7,963 nt of DNA from Myxococcales bacterium (GCA_020430865.1 JAGQIY010000162.1:1-7963); one strand, 5' to 3'; counted from the first letter of the stretch, positions 1-6,502 are shown. Notes: generated by a model from the sequence alone, not told the origin. Numbers and translations are program-made.

Positions 1-76
1 CTCAGAAACCGAACCTCCCGCTTCGGATCGCGTGCACCGCGCGACTCCCTCGTCCCCGGCGTCCTCATCACCTTCT

Positions 77-1165
77 ATGCAAACCACTCCTCTGACACCC
101 GAACCAACCAGCGACGCGAACGCAGAACGCAACATCACCGAAGGCCTGGAGGTCGAGGACCTCGACGTGCTGCACGGACTCACCGGGCCCGGCTCTGCCA
201 TGCTCCGCGACGTCGCGAAGCACAGCGGCGCCGAGGTCGGGCTCCGCGGCAACGTGATCCTGATCTCGGGTCCCGAGAGCCGTGTGCTCGCCGCTCATCG
301 ATTCCTGACGGAAGCGGTCGAGCTGGTGAAGAACGGCGTCGAGCTCGGCCCCGGAGACGTCGCGCGCTCGCTGCGCGCGCTGCAGGACCACCCGGACGGG
401 TCCCTCGTCGATCTCTTGGACGCCACGATCAAGGTCGCCCCGAAGCGGCGACCCGTGGTGCCCAAGACTCCAGCGCAGCGCCACTACGTCTCCAGCATCC
501 GCGAACACGATCTGACGTTCGGCATCGGGCCTGCGGGCACCGGCAAGACCTACCTCGCGATGGCGATGGGCGTGAACGCGCTGATCAACCGCCGGGTCAA
601 GCGCATCATCCTCACCCGACCCGCCGTCGAAGCCGGAGAGAAGCTCGGCTTCCTTCCCGGAGATCTCGCGGAGAAGGTGAACCCCTACCTACGACCGCTC
701 TACGACGCGCTCCACGACATGATGGAGTTCGAGAAGGTGGAGGCGTTGAGGGAGCGCGGCCAGATCGAGGTCGCTCCCCTGGCGTTCATGCGAGGCCGCA
801 CGCTGAACAACTCGTTCATCATCCTGGACGAAGCCCAGAACGCCACGAGCGAGCAGATGCGCATGTTCCTAACACGCCTCGGCTACTCCTCGAAGGCGGT
901 GGTCACCGGCGACATCACCCAGACCGACCTGCCCTCGGGCGCCAAGAGCGGCCTGCGCGAAGCCTCGGAGCTGTTCAGCGACGTCGAGGGCATCGCGTTC
1001 TGTCGCTTCTCCGACGGAGATGTGGTCCGCCACCCGCTGGTTCAGCGCATCGTGCTGGCCTACGAGGCGCTGGACCGCAAGCGCGATGCAGAGAAGAGCC
1101 AGAAGAGCGATCGCCGTCGGGGTTCGCTCTCCTCACGGGGCAGCGAGGAACCGGAGCACGAGTAG
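77..1165 (+). CDS. phoH: PhoH/YbeZ-family ATPase
   Basis: PhoH-like P-loop ATPase, a cytoplasmic RNA-associated family (YbeZ type) linked to rRNA maturation and, in many bacteria, to the endonuclease YbeY. Numbered from the ATG at 77 (362 residues), the N-terminal part, about 30-83, resembles the small KH-like RNA-binding region of the family. The P-loop GPAGTGKT is at 151-158, the Walker B stretch IILDEAQN at 248-255 and the conserved [10 protein letters not shown] at 277-286. The C-terminus is a basic, probably disordered tail rich in Arg, Lys and Ser. The start is uncertain: a GTG at 32 would add 15 Ser/Pro/Ala-rich residues, the frame stays open to the left edge of the window, and neither start has a clear ribosome-binding site. 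I chose 77 because conserved sequence begins soon after it and the length then fits the family. It is the first gene of a unit with the HD-GYP gene, whose start lies 12 bases after this stop. The family call is secure. Confidence 0.93.
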   Translation: MQTTPLTPEPTSDANAERNITEGLEVEDLDVLHGLTGPGSAMLRDVAKHSGAEVGLRGNVILISGPESRVLAAHRFLTEAVELVKNGVELGPGDVARSLRALQDHPDGSLVDLLDATIKVAPKRRPVVPKTPAQRHYVSSIREHDLTFGIGPAGTGKTYLAMAMGVNALINRRVKRIILTRPAVEAGEKLGFLPGDLAEKVNPYLRPLYDALHDMMEFEKVEALRERGQIEVAPLAFMRGRTLNNSFIILDEAQNATSEQMRMFLTRLGYSSKAVVTGDITQTDLPSGAKSGLREASELFSDVEGIAFCRFSDGDVVRHPLVQRIVLAYEALDRKRDAEKSQKSDRRRGSLSSRGSEEPEHE

Positions 1166-1177
1166 CAGGGGTTTGGG

Positions 1178-3199
1178 GTGAGGGGGACCAACGTTTCCGC
1201 GGGAGAACTTGGGCTGCGCAAGCTCGGCACGAAGGCGTCAGAGGCTCTCCAGCGCATCGACGAGACGTTTCAGCTGCTGTCCGTCGATGGGCGCTTCGGA
1301 GCGCTGGCGCTGACTCGCCCTCACCCCCTGATCCTGTGCGCGCGGCGCGACGACGCTAGCGTACTCCTGGCGCACCACTCGGTGTGGTCGAAGGGGCGCG
1401 ACCTGCTCGCGCCCTGGCTCCACCAGCTGAGCGAGTTCGCCGCGAGGCTGGTCCTCCTGGGGACGGCGGAGGACCTGGCGAAGCTGAGCGACCAGGCGCT
1501 CGAGCAAGCCCTGAACCATGGCCTGGCAGCGCTCCTGTCCTCCGACGCGAGCCCTGCGGAGCTCCAGGTCTGCCTGCACCAGGCGTTCGAGCTGATGCAG
1601 GCAAAGCGCCGCAGCGAGAGCCGCGGCAAGTGGCTGACACGCTACCGCTACGAACTCGGAGAGCTGATCGAGATCGCGCGTGCGCTGACCACCGAGCGGG
1701 AACTCTCGAAGCTGCTCGGGTTGATCCTGGAGAAGAGCCGCTTCGTCACCGGCGCCGACGCGGGCTCGATCTACGTCGTCGAGGGCGACGCGCCCGAGCT
1801 GGAGAGACGCCAGCTACGCTTCAAGCTCAGTCAGAACGACTCCATCGCCTTCGACTCCAGCGAGTTCACCATGCCCATCAACAGCCGCAGCATGGCGGGC
1901 TACGTGGCGTTGACGCGGGAGACGGTGAGCATCGAGGACGTCTATGATCTCCCCGCGGATTCACCCTTTGGCTTCGATCGCTCCTTCGATCAGCGGGTCG
2001 GCTACCGCACGCGGAGCATCATCTCGACGCCGCTCGCCACGAGTCAGGGTGAGGTGCTCGGCGTCCTGCAGCTGATCAACAAGAAGCGCCAACCGGAGCG
2101 CAAGCTCCTCGACGCCGAGGACTTCGAGCAACAGGTCGTGGCCTTCGACGAGCGCAGCGAGCAGCTGCTGCAGACGCTGGCCGCCCAGGCGGGCATCGCG
2201 CTGGAGAACGCGATCCTCTACGAGGAGATCCGCTCCATCTTCGAAGGCTTCGTGCGGGCCAGCGTGGACGCGATCGAGGCTCGGGACCCGACCACCAGCG
2301 GTCACTCACGCCGCGTCGCCGAGATGACCGTGGGCCTCGCCCATGCCGTCGAGCGAACCGGGAGCGGTCCCTACAAGGAGGTGGGCTGGCGCGTGGGCGA
2401 CATACGAGAGATCGAGTACGCGGCGCTGCTCCACGACTTCGGCAAGATCGGTGTGCGGGAGCACGTCTTGGTCAAGGCCAAGAAGCTGTACCCCCACGAG
2501 CTGGAGCTGCTCCTGCGTCGCTTCGACTTCGTGCTGAAGAGCAGCGAGGCCGAGCTCCTGCAGCGCAAGATCGAGCTGCTCCAGCGGGGGGCGTCCAGGG
2601 ACGAACTCTGCGCGCTGGATCGCGTGCTGAGCGAACGCCAGGCAGAGCTCACCGCCGCGCGCGAGGTGATCCTCCACGCGAACGAGCCGACGGTGCTGGC
2701 CGAAGGCGACTTCGAGCGCATCGAGCAGCTCGCGCGGCAGACCTTCCGCGAGCTCAGCGGTCAGGCGGTTCCGCTCCTGAGTGCAGAGGAAGTGCGTTCC
2801 CTCAGCGTGCGGCGGGGCTCCCTCACCCCCGACGAGTTCGACGAGATCCGCTCCCACGTCTCCCACACCTACAGCTTCCTTTCAAAAATTCCCTGGGGAA
2901 AAAGTTTCGCGCGAGTCGCCACCATCGCGGGCGCGCACCACGAGCGCCTCAACGGCACCGGTTACCCCAACCGGCTGCGTGGGGAGGAGATCCCACTCCA
3001 GTCCAAGATGATGAGCGTCAGCGACATCTTCGACGCGTTGACCGCGAGCGATCGCCCCTACAAGCGCGCGGTTCCCGTGCAGAAGGCGCTCGATATCCTC
3101 GGCTTCGAGGTGAAGAACGGACACATCGACGAGGAGCTGGTGCGCATCTTCACCGAAGCTCGGATCTGGGAGCCGATCATGAGCGGGGCGCTGTACTAG
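1178..3199 (+). CDS. GAF and HD-GYP domain phosphodiesterase with split HD domain
   Basis: Probable cytoplasmic c-di-GMP phosphodiesterase (673 residues; no signal peptide or membrane segment). Residues 38-145 look like a degenerate receiver domain. A GAF domain spans about 165-345 and includes GVLQLINKK (295-303). The HD-GYP domain runs from about 355 to 660: H376, HD at 419-420 with GK at 422-423, H560, HHE at 587-589, the GYP signature NGTGYP at 592-597, and DIFDALTASDRPYK at 616-629. All expected metal ligands seem present, so activity is plausible. The stretch between the HD and HHE motifs is roughly 100 residues longer than usual and carries a charged, Leu/Glu/Arg-rich, probably coiled-coil insertion (about 447-545). 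The GTG start has an AGGGG-type ribosome-binding site about six bases upstream. The 12-base gap after phoH indicates co-transcription. The substrate (c-di-GMP or another cyclic dinucleotide) is inferred from the family, not shown. Confidence 0.92.
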   Translation: MRGTNVSAGELGLRKLGTKASEALQRIDETFQLLSVDGRFGALALTRPHPLILCARRDDASVLLAHHSVWSKGRDLLAPWLHQLSEFAARLVLLGTAEDLAKLSDQALEQALNHGLAALLSSDASPAELQVCLHQAFELMQAKRRSESRGKWLTRYRYELGELIEIARALTTERELSKLLGLILEKSRFVTGADAGSIYVVEGDAPELERRQLRFKLSQNDSIAFDSSEFTMPINSRSMAGYVALTRETVSIEDVYDLPADSPFGFDRSFDQRVGYRTRSIISTPLATSQGEVLGVLQLINKKRQPERKLLDAEDFEQQVVAFDERSEQLLQTLAAQAGIALENAILYEEIRSIFEGFVRASVDAIEARDPTTSGHSRRVAEMTVGLAHAVERTGSGPYKEVGWRVGDIREIEYAALLHDFGKIGVREHVLVKAKKLYPHELELLLRRFDFVLKSSEAELLQRKIELLQRGASRDELCALDRVLSERQAELTAAREVILHANEPTVLAEGDFERIEQLARQTFRELSGQAVPLLSAEEVRSLSVRRGSLTPDEFDEIRSHVSHTYSFLSKIPWGKSFARVATIAGAHHERLNGTGYPNRLRGEEIPLQSKMMSVSDIFDALTASDRPYKRAVPVQKALDILGFEVKNGHIDEELVRIFTEARIWEPIMSGALY

Positions 3200-3226
3200 C
3201 CGGGCGTGAATCTCACACCACAGCTG

Positions 3227-3296
3227 GGCGCTCCGAGCCTCTCGAGAAGCGCCAGCGCGCTGCCTGAAGCAAGCTGCCCGAAGCGCCATTCGGCGC
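3227..3296 (+). terminator. Weak hairpins after the HD-GYP gene
   Basis: In the 182-base gap between the HD-GYP gene and the next gene, GGCGCT (3227-3232) pairs with AGCGCC (3248-3253), and CGAG/CTCG pair inside it. A second small hairpin, GCGCC-ATTC-GGCGC, lies at 3283-3296. Neither is followed by a T-run, so intrinsic termination is only a guess. They may be Rho-type 3' ends or chance structure. I see no convincing promoter in this gap. Confidence 0.25.
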
Positions 3297-3381
3297 GGAA
3301 ATTCTCTGGAATCATCACGGATCAGCCACTGCATCACGCCCTACACACGGCTTTGGCCCGGCGGTTGCTGAGACTCGACTC

Positions 3382-3990
3382 ATGGCAAGACCAATCGTGA
3401 CCAGCTGCTTCATCGCTCTCTCGCTGACGATCAGCGGAGCTGCGCTGGCCGTACCCGGTCCACCCGGCGACACTCAGGCTGAATCGAGCGCCCCTGACGA
3501 CGAGATCTCCCCCGCGGATCTCAGTCTCAGGGCGGGCGCCGGCACCACCCACGGCGCTCATACGAACGGCTTCACCAGCGGACTCGAGCTGGACCTGCGT
3601 TACGAGGCGGTCGAGCTGATCTTCCTGGGACAGGCCAGCGCTGAGCTATTCGACGCCGGATGGAATCGGCGCGGCGCCGTGGGGCTCGGGCCCAACCTGG
3701 AGCTTGGCTCGTGGCGTCTGAGCGCGGCGCCGGTGCTCGGCTACTCGAGCTACAAGCTCCGCGAGGGGTGCCTGATCTGGTGCGATGACGACCGCCCCAC
3801 CGAGTACGCTTCGTCGCCTTTCGCTGGCGTGCACGCGGCGGTCACCTTCGCCGTACCGACTCGCTTCGACTGGCGCGTGCTGCTCTCCCTGGGCGGAGAC
3901 GCCACGCGCGATTTCCACAGCGTGGGCTCCCAGGCGCCGGGCTGGCAGTACAGCTGGCTCGCGAGCCTGGGCGCCTCCTTCGATCTGTGA
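3382..3990 (+). CDS. Exported protein, probable small outer-membrane beta-barrel
   Basis: Unrecognised 202-residue exported protein. A Sec signal peptide is clear: a basic start, a hydrophobic core at 5-20, and ALA at 21-23 with cleavage before VPG. Residues 24-45 form an acidic, Pro-rich linker. From about 46 to the end, short stretches of alternating hydrophobic and polar residues recur with Gly and aromatic residues at turns (for example around 66-84, 97-122, 146-171 and 187-202). This is the pattern of a small outer-membrane barrel of perhaps eight strands. A C-x3-C pair (C130, C134) in a charged loop could form a disulfide. The C-terminus ends in SFDL rather than the classic terminal aromatic, so the barrel assignment is inference. 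The ATG lies where the signal peptide requires it; the ribosome-binding site is weak. It stands alone between structured gaps. Nothing in the sequence names its cargo or partner. Confidence 0.75.
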   Translation: MARPIVTSCFIALSLTISGAALAVPGPPGDTQAESSAPDDEISPADLSLRAGAGTTHGAHTNGFTSGLELDLRYEAVELIFLGQASAELFDAGWNRRGAVGLGPNLELGSWRLSAAPVLGYSSYKLREGCLIWCDDDRPTEYASSPFAGVHAAVTFAVPTRFDWRVLLSLGGDATRDFHSVGSQAPGWQYSWLASLGASFDL

Positions 3991-4022
3991 ACTCCGCTGA
4001 GTCGCCGCGCTACGACACCTCT

Positions 4023-4080
4023 GTCGGAACTCAACACCTCACCACCTACGCGGTGAGCTGTCAGCTTGAGTTCAGGCGAC
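4023..4080 (+). promoter_or_regulatory. Nested hairpin in the leader of the Gly-rich lipoprotein gene
   Basis: GAACTCAA (4027-4034) is perfectly complementary to TTGAGTTC (4066-4073). Inside it, CTCACC (4038-4043) pairs with GGTGAG (4052-4057). Outside it, GTCG (4023-4026) can pair with CGAC (4077-4080) across a three-base bulge. It starts 32 bases after the barrel gene's stop. No T-run follows, so a simple terminator is unlikely. The outer four pairs compete with the 5' arm of the next helix (4075-4085). Confidence 0.55.
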
Positions 4081-4171
4081 GGGCGTTGGCTGCTCGAGGG
4101 TCCGCACCGCGCCCGTCGCCGAGTTTCCACGTGGCGCGGACCTTCGGCGGCTTGGATCGACAGTCGACCAA
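4075..4171 (+). promoter_or_regulatory. Candidate H-type pseudoknot plus SD-proximal hairpin (possible cis-regulatory RNA)
   Basis: GGCGACGGGCG (4075-4085) is the perfect reverse complement of CGCCCGTCGCC (4110-4120). CGAGGGTCCGC (4095-4105) pairs with GCGGACCTTCG (4136-4146) over 11 positions with one G-U. The arms are interleaved, giving an H-type pseudoknot with connecting segments of 9, 4 and 15 bases. A third hairpin, TTGG-a-TCGA-cag-TCGA-CCAA (4152-4171), ends two bases before the Shine-Dalgarno AGGAGGA (4174-4180). The pairing is seen directly; a regulatory function on the downstream lipoprotein gene is inferred from position. Confidence 0.5.
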
Positions 4172-4186
4172 TCAGGAGGATTCGAA

Positions 4187-4798
4187 ATGCGACAGCTTGT
4201 CTTGGGCTTCTCAGTGTTGAGTTTGGCGCTGGCCGTGGGGTGCGGCAGCGATGACGACCCCATCATCAGCGGAGGTGGAGGCAGCGGCGGTTCCGCGGGG
4301 AGCTCAGCGAGCGGCGGCTCCGGAGGAGACGCAGGGTCCGCGGGAGATGGCGGGTCCGCGGGAGATGGCGGCTCGGCAGGTTCCAGCGGCAGCGGCGGAA
4401 CCACCGGCGGCGCTGGAGGAACCACCGCAGGGGCCGGAGGAACCACTGGTGGCTCCGGCGGGGCGACCGCTGGCACGGGAGGTACGAGCGGCGGAGCTGG
4501 CGGAACCAGCGGCGGCGCAGGGGGCGCGACCACGGGGGGAACCGGCGGGACGACGGGTGGCGCCGCTGGCACGGGCGGGACCGGAGGCACCGGCGGCAGC
4601 GGCGGCCTCGTCGGGACCGACTGCAGCCGCAACGCTCTCGGAGATCTGCTCCAGTGTGGCGCGGCGTCAGCACATCCCTACAACTGGACCTGCGCGACGA
4701 ACCACAAGACGCTCAGCGGCTGCGTCACCGCGAGCGACGGCTCGACCACCGCGCCGGGCTCCGGCACCATGAACTGGTGCTGCGACTCGAACAAGTAG
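4187..4798 (+). CDS. Gly/Ser/Thr-rich surface lipoprotein with six-cysteine C-terminal module
   Basis: Unrecognised 203-residue lipoprotein. The signal peptide ends in a lipobox at A16-V17-G18-C19, followed by an acidic patch (SDDD). Residues 29-140 are an almost pure Gly/Ser/Thr/Ala low-complexity tether of GGT, GGS and GGA units. Residues 141-203 form a compact module with six cysteines (146, 157, 169, 179, 198, 199), which could make three disulfides, and a terminal NWCC. This build (lipid anchor, flexible spacer, small Cys-rich head) is common in Polyangia and suggests display on the cell surface or in the envelope; no catalytic motif is visible. The start is fixed by a strong AGGAGGA at 4174-4180, six bases before the ATG. 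It is preceded by a heavily structured leader and followed by an intrinsic terminator, so it is probably monocistronic. An 18-bp perfect tandem duplication lies inside the tether. The function is unknown. Confidence 0.85.
   Translation: MRQLVLGFSVLSLALAVGCGSDDDPIISGGGGSGGSAGSSASGGSGGDAGSAGDGGSAGDGGSAGSSGSGGTTGGAGGTTAGAGGTTGGSGGATAGTGGTSGGAGGTSGGAGGATTGGTGGTTGGAAGTGGTGGTGGSGGLVGTDCSRNALGDLLQCGAASAHPYNWTCATNHKTLSGCVTASDGSTTAPGSGTMNWCCDSNK
4334..4369 (+). repeat. Two perfect tandem 18-bp copies inside the Gly-rich tether
   Basis: GGGTCCGCGGGAGATGGC occurs twice back to back (4334-4351 and 4352-4369) with no mismatch. It keeps the frame and encodes SAGDGG twice. Identity at synonymous positions too points to a recent slippage or duplication event rather than selection for the peptide alone. 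Confidence 0.9.
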
Positions 4799-4812
4799 GC
4801 TTCCTGCTCCGT

Positions 4813-4862
4813 GTGGACGGGTCGAGCTCCCAGGGGGCCTGGCCCGTCTACTCAATTTTCTC
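4813..4862 (+). terminator. Intrinsic terminator after the Gly-rich lipoprotein gene
   Basis: The arms at 4813-4830 and 4834-4851 pair at 17 of 18 positions (four are G-U, one is an A-C mismatch) around a CAG loop. They are followed by the T-rich stretch ATTTTCTCT (4854-4862). It begins 14 bases after the lipoprotein stop. The opposite-strand gene ends at 4852, directly abutting the hairpin. In that direction no T-run follows, so use by the leftward gene is not supported. Confidence 0.8.
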
Positions 4863-6303
4863 TACGGATTTTCGCGAGTAGCCACGGACCCAGCAGCGCC
4901 ACCAGAGCTAGCCACGAGTGGTTGCGCGTACGCCCAGGACGCATCCGGCAACCATCGCCAGAGGGTTGGGGGTGAGCCGCGCCGTCTGTGTCGGCTGCGT
5001 CAACCGTAGGTCCAGCGTCCAAGCCAGCTTCGGGAAGGCTGCCGGCGTCGCCCGGAGGCTCGCTCGGGTCACTGAAGACCAACTCGAACGGAGCGTCGCT
5101 GCGCAGCGTCGTCACACCAACCACGATGACCAGACCGGGCCCCAGCGGCTCCGGCTCCTCGAGCACTCGAGCGGCGGCCACGTCAGCCTCCCCCTGCACG
5201 AGGGGCACGTACCAGACGCGGTTGCGGTCGCTGTCCGTCTCGATCTCGACGGAGAAGCGCTCGAGCGTCACCTCGTAGTAGCGACTGCTCAGGCTGATCG
5301 TCGCGCCTTTCACGGACATCGGCTCGGCGACCTCGCTCAGCGCTACCTCGGGGTAGCTCGCCGCCTCGATGTAGCCCTCGGAGCCCGCCCGCCTACCAGT
5401 CGCCGAGTTCCACAGCGCAAAACGTTGAAAGGCCGCGGCGATGCTGCTCCCGTGAGCCTCGTTCAGCGCGACATCGATGGCCAAGGTGGAGGGCGGACCG
5501 GTGAACGCCAGCTGCTCGAGCGCGCCTCGCATCACGTCCGCTGAGTACGCTTCCTCGAGGAATAAGGCGAAGAGCGCAGTGGCGTAGCTGAAGCTCGCCG
5601 CCGCGCCACCAGACGCGGAGTCGAGGGAGCGCTCGGGCTGCTTGAAGTAGACAGGGAAGAAGCGCTCCATGTCCCCGAGCCCAGGATACAGCGTGTCCGT
5701 CGCCCACTGCGCGCCTGCCTCGGCGAACCAGGGTTCGATGCGCGCGTCATAGCGCGCCTGGATCAGATGGAAGTATTCGTGAGGGACCACCGTGCGCAGC
5801 GCCGTCGTCTGGTCCGCGTAGGCGTAGCCAGCAAAGTCGTTCTCCACGATCAAGAAGCCGGAGCAGGACTCCGCGCTCACGGCGCCGCAGACCTCATCCA
5901 CCTTGGTGCCGTCGGCGCTGCCGCCGAAGTTCATCAGGTAGATGTCGATGGCGTCGTCGTGCGCCGCGCAAGGAACGACTTGATCCGACACCACGGGGGC
6001 GTACCCCAGCGCCGCGTAGTGGGCGTAGGCACCCTCCGCGATCGACAGCGCTTCGCCGACGTAGGGCGACTCCGCCAGGGCCGCATCGGGGGGCGCGTGC
6101 TCCCCGTCCAGCGAGTACCAGACCCGGAAGTGCCCCGAATTCGATATCCTCGAGGTAACGCTCTGCCCCACGTTGAATGGACTGTCCGGGTGGCTCGGGC
6201 GCAGCGCGTCGCAGTCCTGGGCTGCGGCGCTGTGCGACCAGCATCCGACAACGACAAGAGCGATTCCGCGCGCTGGCACGCACACACTGAAATTTCCTTT
6301 CAT
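4852..6303 (-). CDS. Secreted HExxH metalloprotease (MXAN_6640-type) with MYXO-CTERM-like tail
   Basis: Putative zinc metalloprotease exported to the cell surface (483 residues). Numbering is from the ATG at 6303. A signal peptide covers 1-28 (SHSAAA, then QDC). The zinc motif HEYFH is at 175-179, and a third-ligand candidate, E195, lies in WFAEAGAQW, as in gluzincin-type enzymes. The layout around it matches the myxobacterial MXAN_6640 family of putative metalloproteases. Cysteines 112, 139 and 147 suggest disulfides. Residues 413-451 are an Asp/Ala/Gly/Pro linker; GC at 451-452, a hydrophobic segment at 464-477 and the tail KIRREN form a MYXO-CTERM-like sorting signal. VVGC at 18-21 also fits a lipobox, so the type of anchoring is open. 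The frame runs on upstream to 6432, but that extension hides the signal peptide and overlaps an inverted repeat; ATG 6313-6315 is a close alternative. It is divergent from the HmuY-like gene across two Fur boxes, so iron repression is likely. The substrate is unknown. Confidence 0.85.
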   Translation of the reverse strand: MKGNFSVCVPARGIALVVVGCWSHSAAAQDCDALRPSHPDSPFNVGQSVTSRISNSGHFRVWYSLDGEHAPPDAALAESPYVGEALSIAEGAYAHYAALGYAPVVSDQVVPCAAHDDAIDIYLMNFGGSADGTKVDEVCGAVSAESCSGFLIVENDFAGYAYADQTTALRTVVPHEYFHLIQARYDARIEPWFAEAGAQWATDTLYPGLGDMERFFPVYFKQPERSLDSASGGAAASFSYATALFALFLEEAYSADVMRGALEQLAFTGPPSTLAIDVALNEAHGSSIAAAFQRFALWNSATGRRAGSEGYIEAASYPEVALSEVAEPMSVKGATISLSSRYYEVTLERFSVEIETDSDRNRVWYVPLVQGEADVAAARVLEEPEPLGPGLVIVVGVTTLRSDAPFELVFSDPSEPPGDAGSLPEAGLDAGPTVDAADTDGAAHPQPSGDGCRMRPGRTRNHSWLALVALLGPWLLAKIRREN

Positions 6304-6327
6304 CAACTCACCCATACACAGATGAAG

Positions 6328-6414
6328 GTGCGAAGCGCCGGGGGGCCTCGCGGACCTGGCCAGACACGCTTCGTTCGAGGATTCTCCTGACTCGAACGCC
6401 CCCCGGCGTCGCAC
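6328..6414 (-). promoter_or_regulatory. Long inverted repeat in the leader of the metalloprotease gene
   Basis: GTGCGA (6328-6333) and CGCCGGGGGGC (6336-6346) pair with TCGCAC (6409-6414) and GCCCCCCGGCG (6398-6408). This makes 17 bp with only a two-base bulge (6334-6335). In the 51-base loop, CGTTCGAG (6372-6379) pairs with CTCGAACG (6391-6398; the last base is shared with the main stem), and CGAAGCG (6331-6337) could instead pair with CGCTTCG (6367-6373). It begins 24 bases upstream of the metalloprotease start, inside the expected transcript. A regulatory role is inferred. Confidence 0.5.
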
Positions 6415-6441
6415 ACGCACCATGGCGCCCATCGAGCCAAA

Positions 6442-6456
6442 TGAAAATGATTTTCA
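6442..6456. promoter_or_regulatory. Fur box 1 (perfect 7-1-7 palindrome)
   Basis: TGAAAAT-G-ATTTTCA is a perfect 7-1-7 inverted repeat, matching the Fur core TGATAAT-n-ATTATCA at all but two symmetric positions. It sits in an AT-rich island unlike the surrounding GC-rich DNA, between two divergent genes whose products suit iron or haem acquisition. Binding of iron-loaded Fur here would be expected to repress both directions. Confidence 0.85.
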
Positions 6457-6466
6457 ACAATGAACC

Positions 6467-6485
6467 GAAAATGATTTTCATTTTC
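6467..6485. promoter_or_regulatory. Fur box 2 (19-mer, 15 of 19 to consensus)
   Basis: GAAAATGATTTTCATTTTC matches the classic Fur 19-mer GATAATGATAATCATTATC at 15 of 19 positions. It contains GAAAAT-G-ATTTTC as a perfect palindrome, plus an extra TCATTTTC half giving overlapping registers, typical of sites that hold more than one Fur dimer. Its centre is 24 bases from that of box 1. It overlaps the likely -35 region of the rightward promoter. Confidence 0.88.
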
Positions 6486-6502
6486 AAGAAGCCGTGCATA
6501 CT
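6475..6502 (+). promoter_or_regulatory. Candidate sigma-70 promoter of the HmuY-like gene
   Basis: TTTTCA (6475-6480; 4 of 6 to TTGACA) and CATACT (6497-6502; 4 of 6 to TATAAT) are separated by 16 bases. The -35 element lies inside Fur box 2, so Fur binding would block it. Transcription would start near 6509. The match is moderate and the call rests partly on its position. Confidence 0.4.

Noticed and set aside
4072..4632. Long proline-rich open frame antisense to the Gly-rich lipoprotein
   Set aside because: Pro-rich frames are the mirror of GGN-rich coding DNA. The plus strand has a lipobox, a strong Shine-Dalgarno and a terminator.
4187..4798. PE_PGRS-like or collagen-like protein
   Set aside because: The Gly-rich part lacks a G-x-y triplet pattern and any PE domain; the lipobox and Cys-rich head show a tethered lipoprotein.
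4848..4881. CTACTC (4848-4853) and GAGTAG (4876-4881) as a terminator for the leftward gene
   Set aside because: Only six pairs with a 22-base loop, mostly inside the coding end, and no T-run in that direction.
6304..6432. In-frame N-terminal extension of the metalloprotease gene (43 extra codons)
   Set aside because: It would bury a clear signal peptide, it is Arg/Ser-rich without family character, and it coincides with a 17-bp inverted repeat that explains the sequence better as leader.
6308..6499. 63-codon open frame on the minus strand reading through the Fur boxes
   Set aside because: Its hydrophobic N-terminus is just the translation of the AT-rich Fur palindromes. It shows no ribosome-binding site and no independent coding sign.
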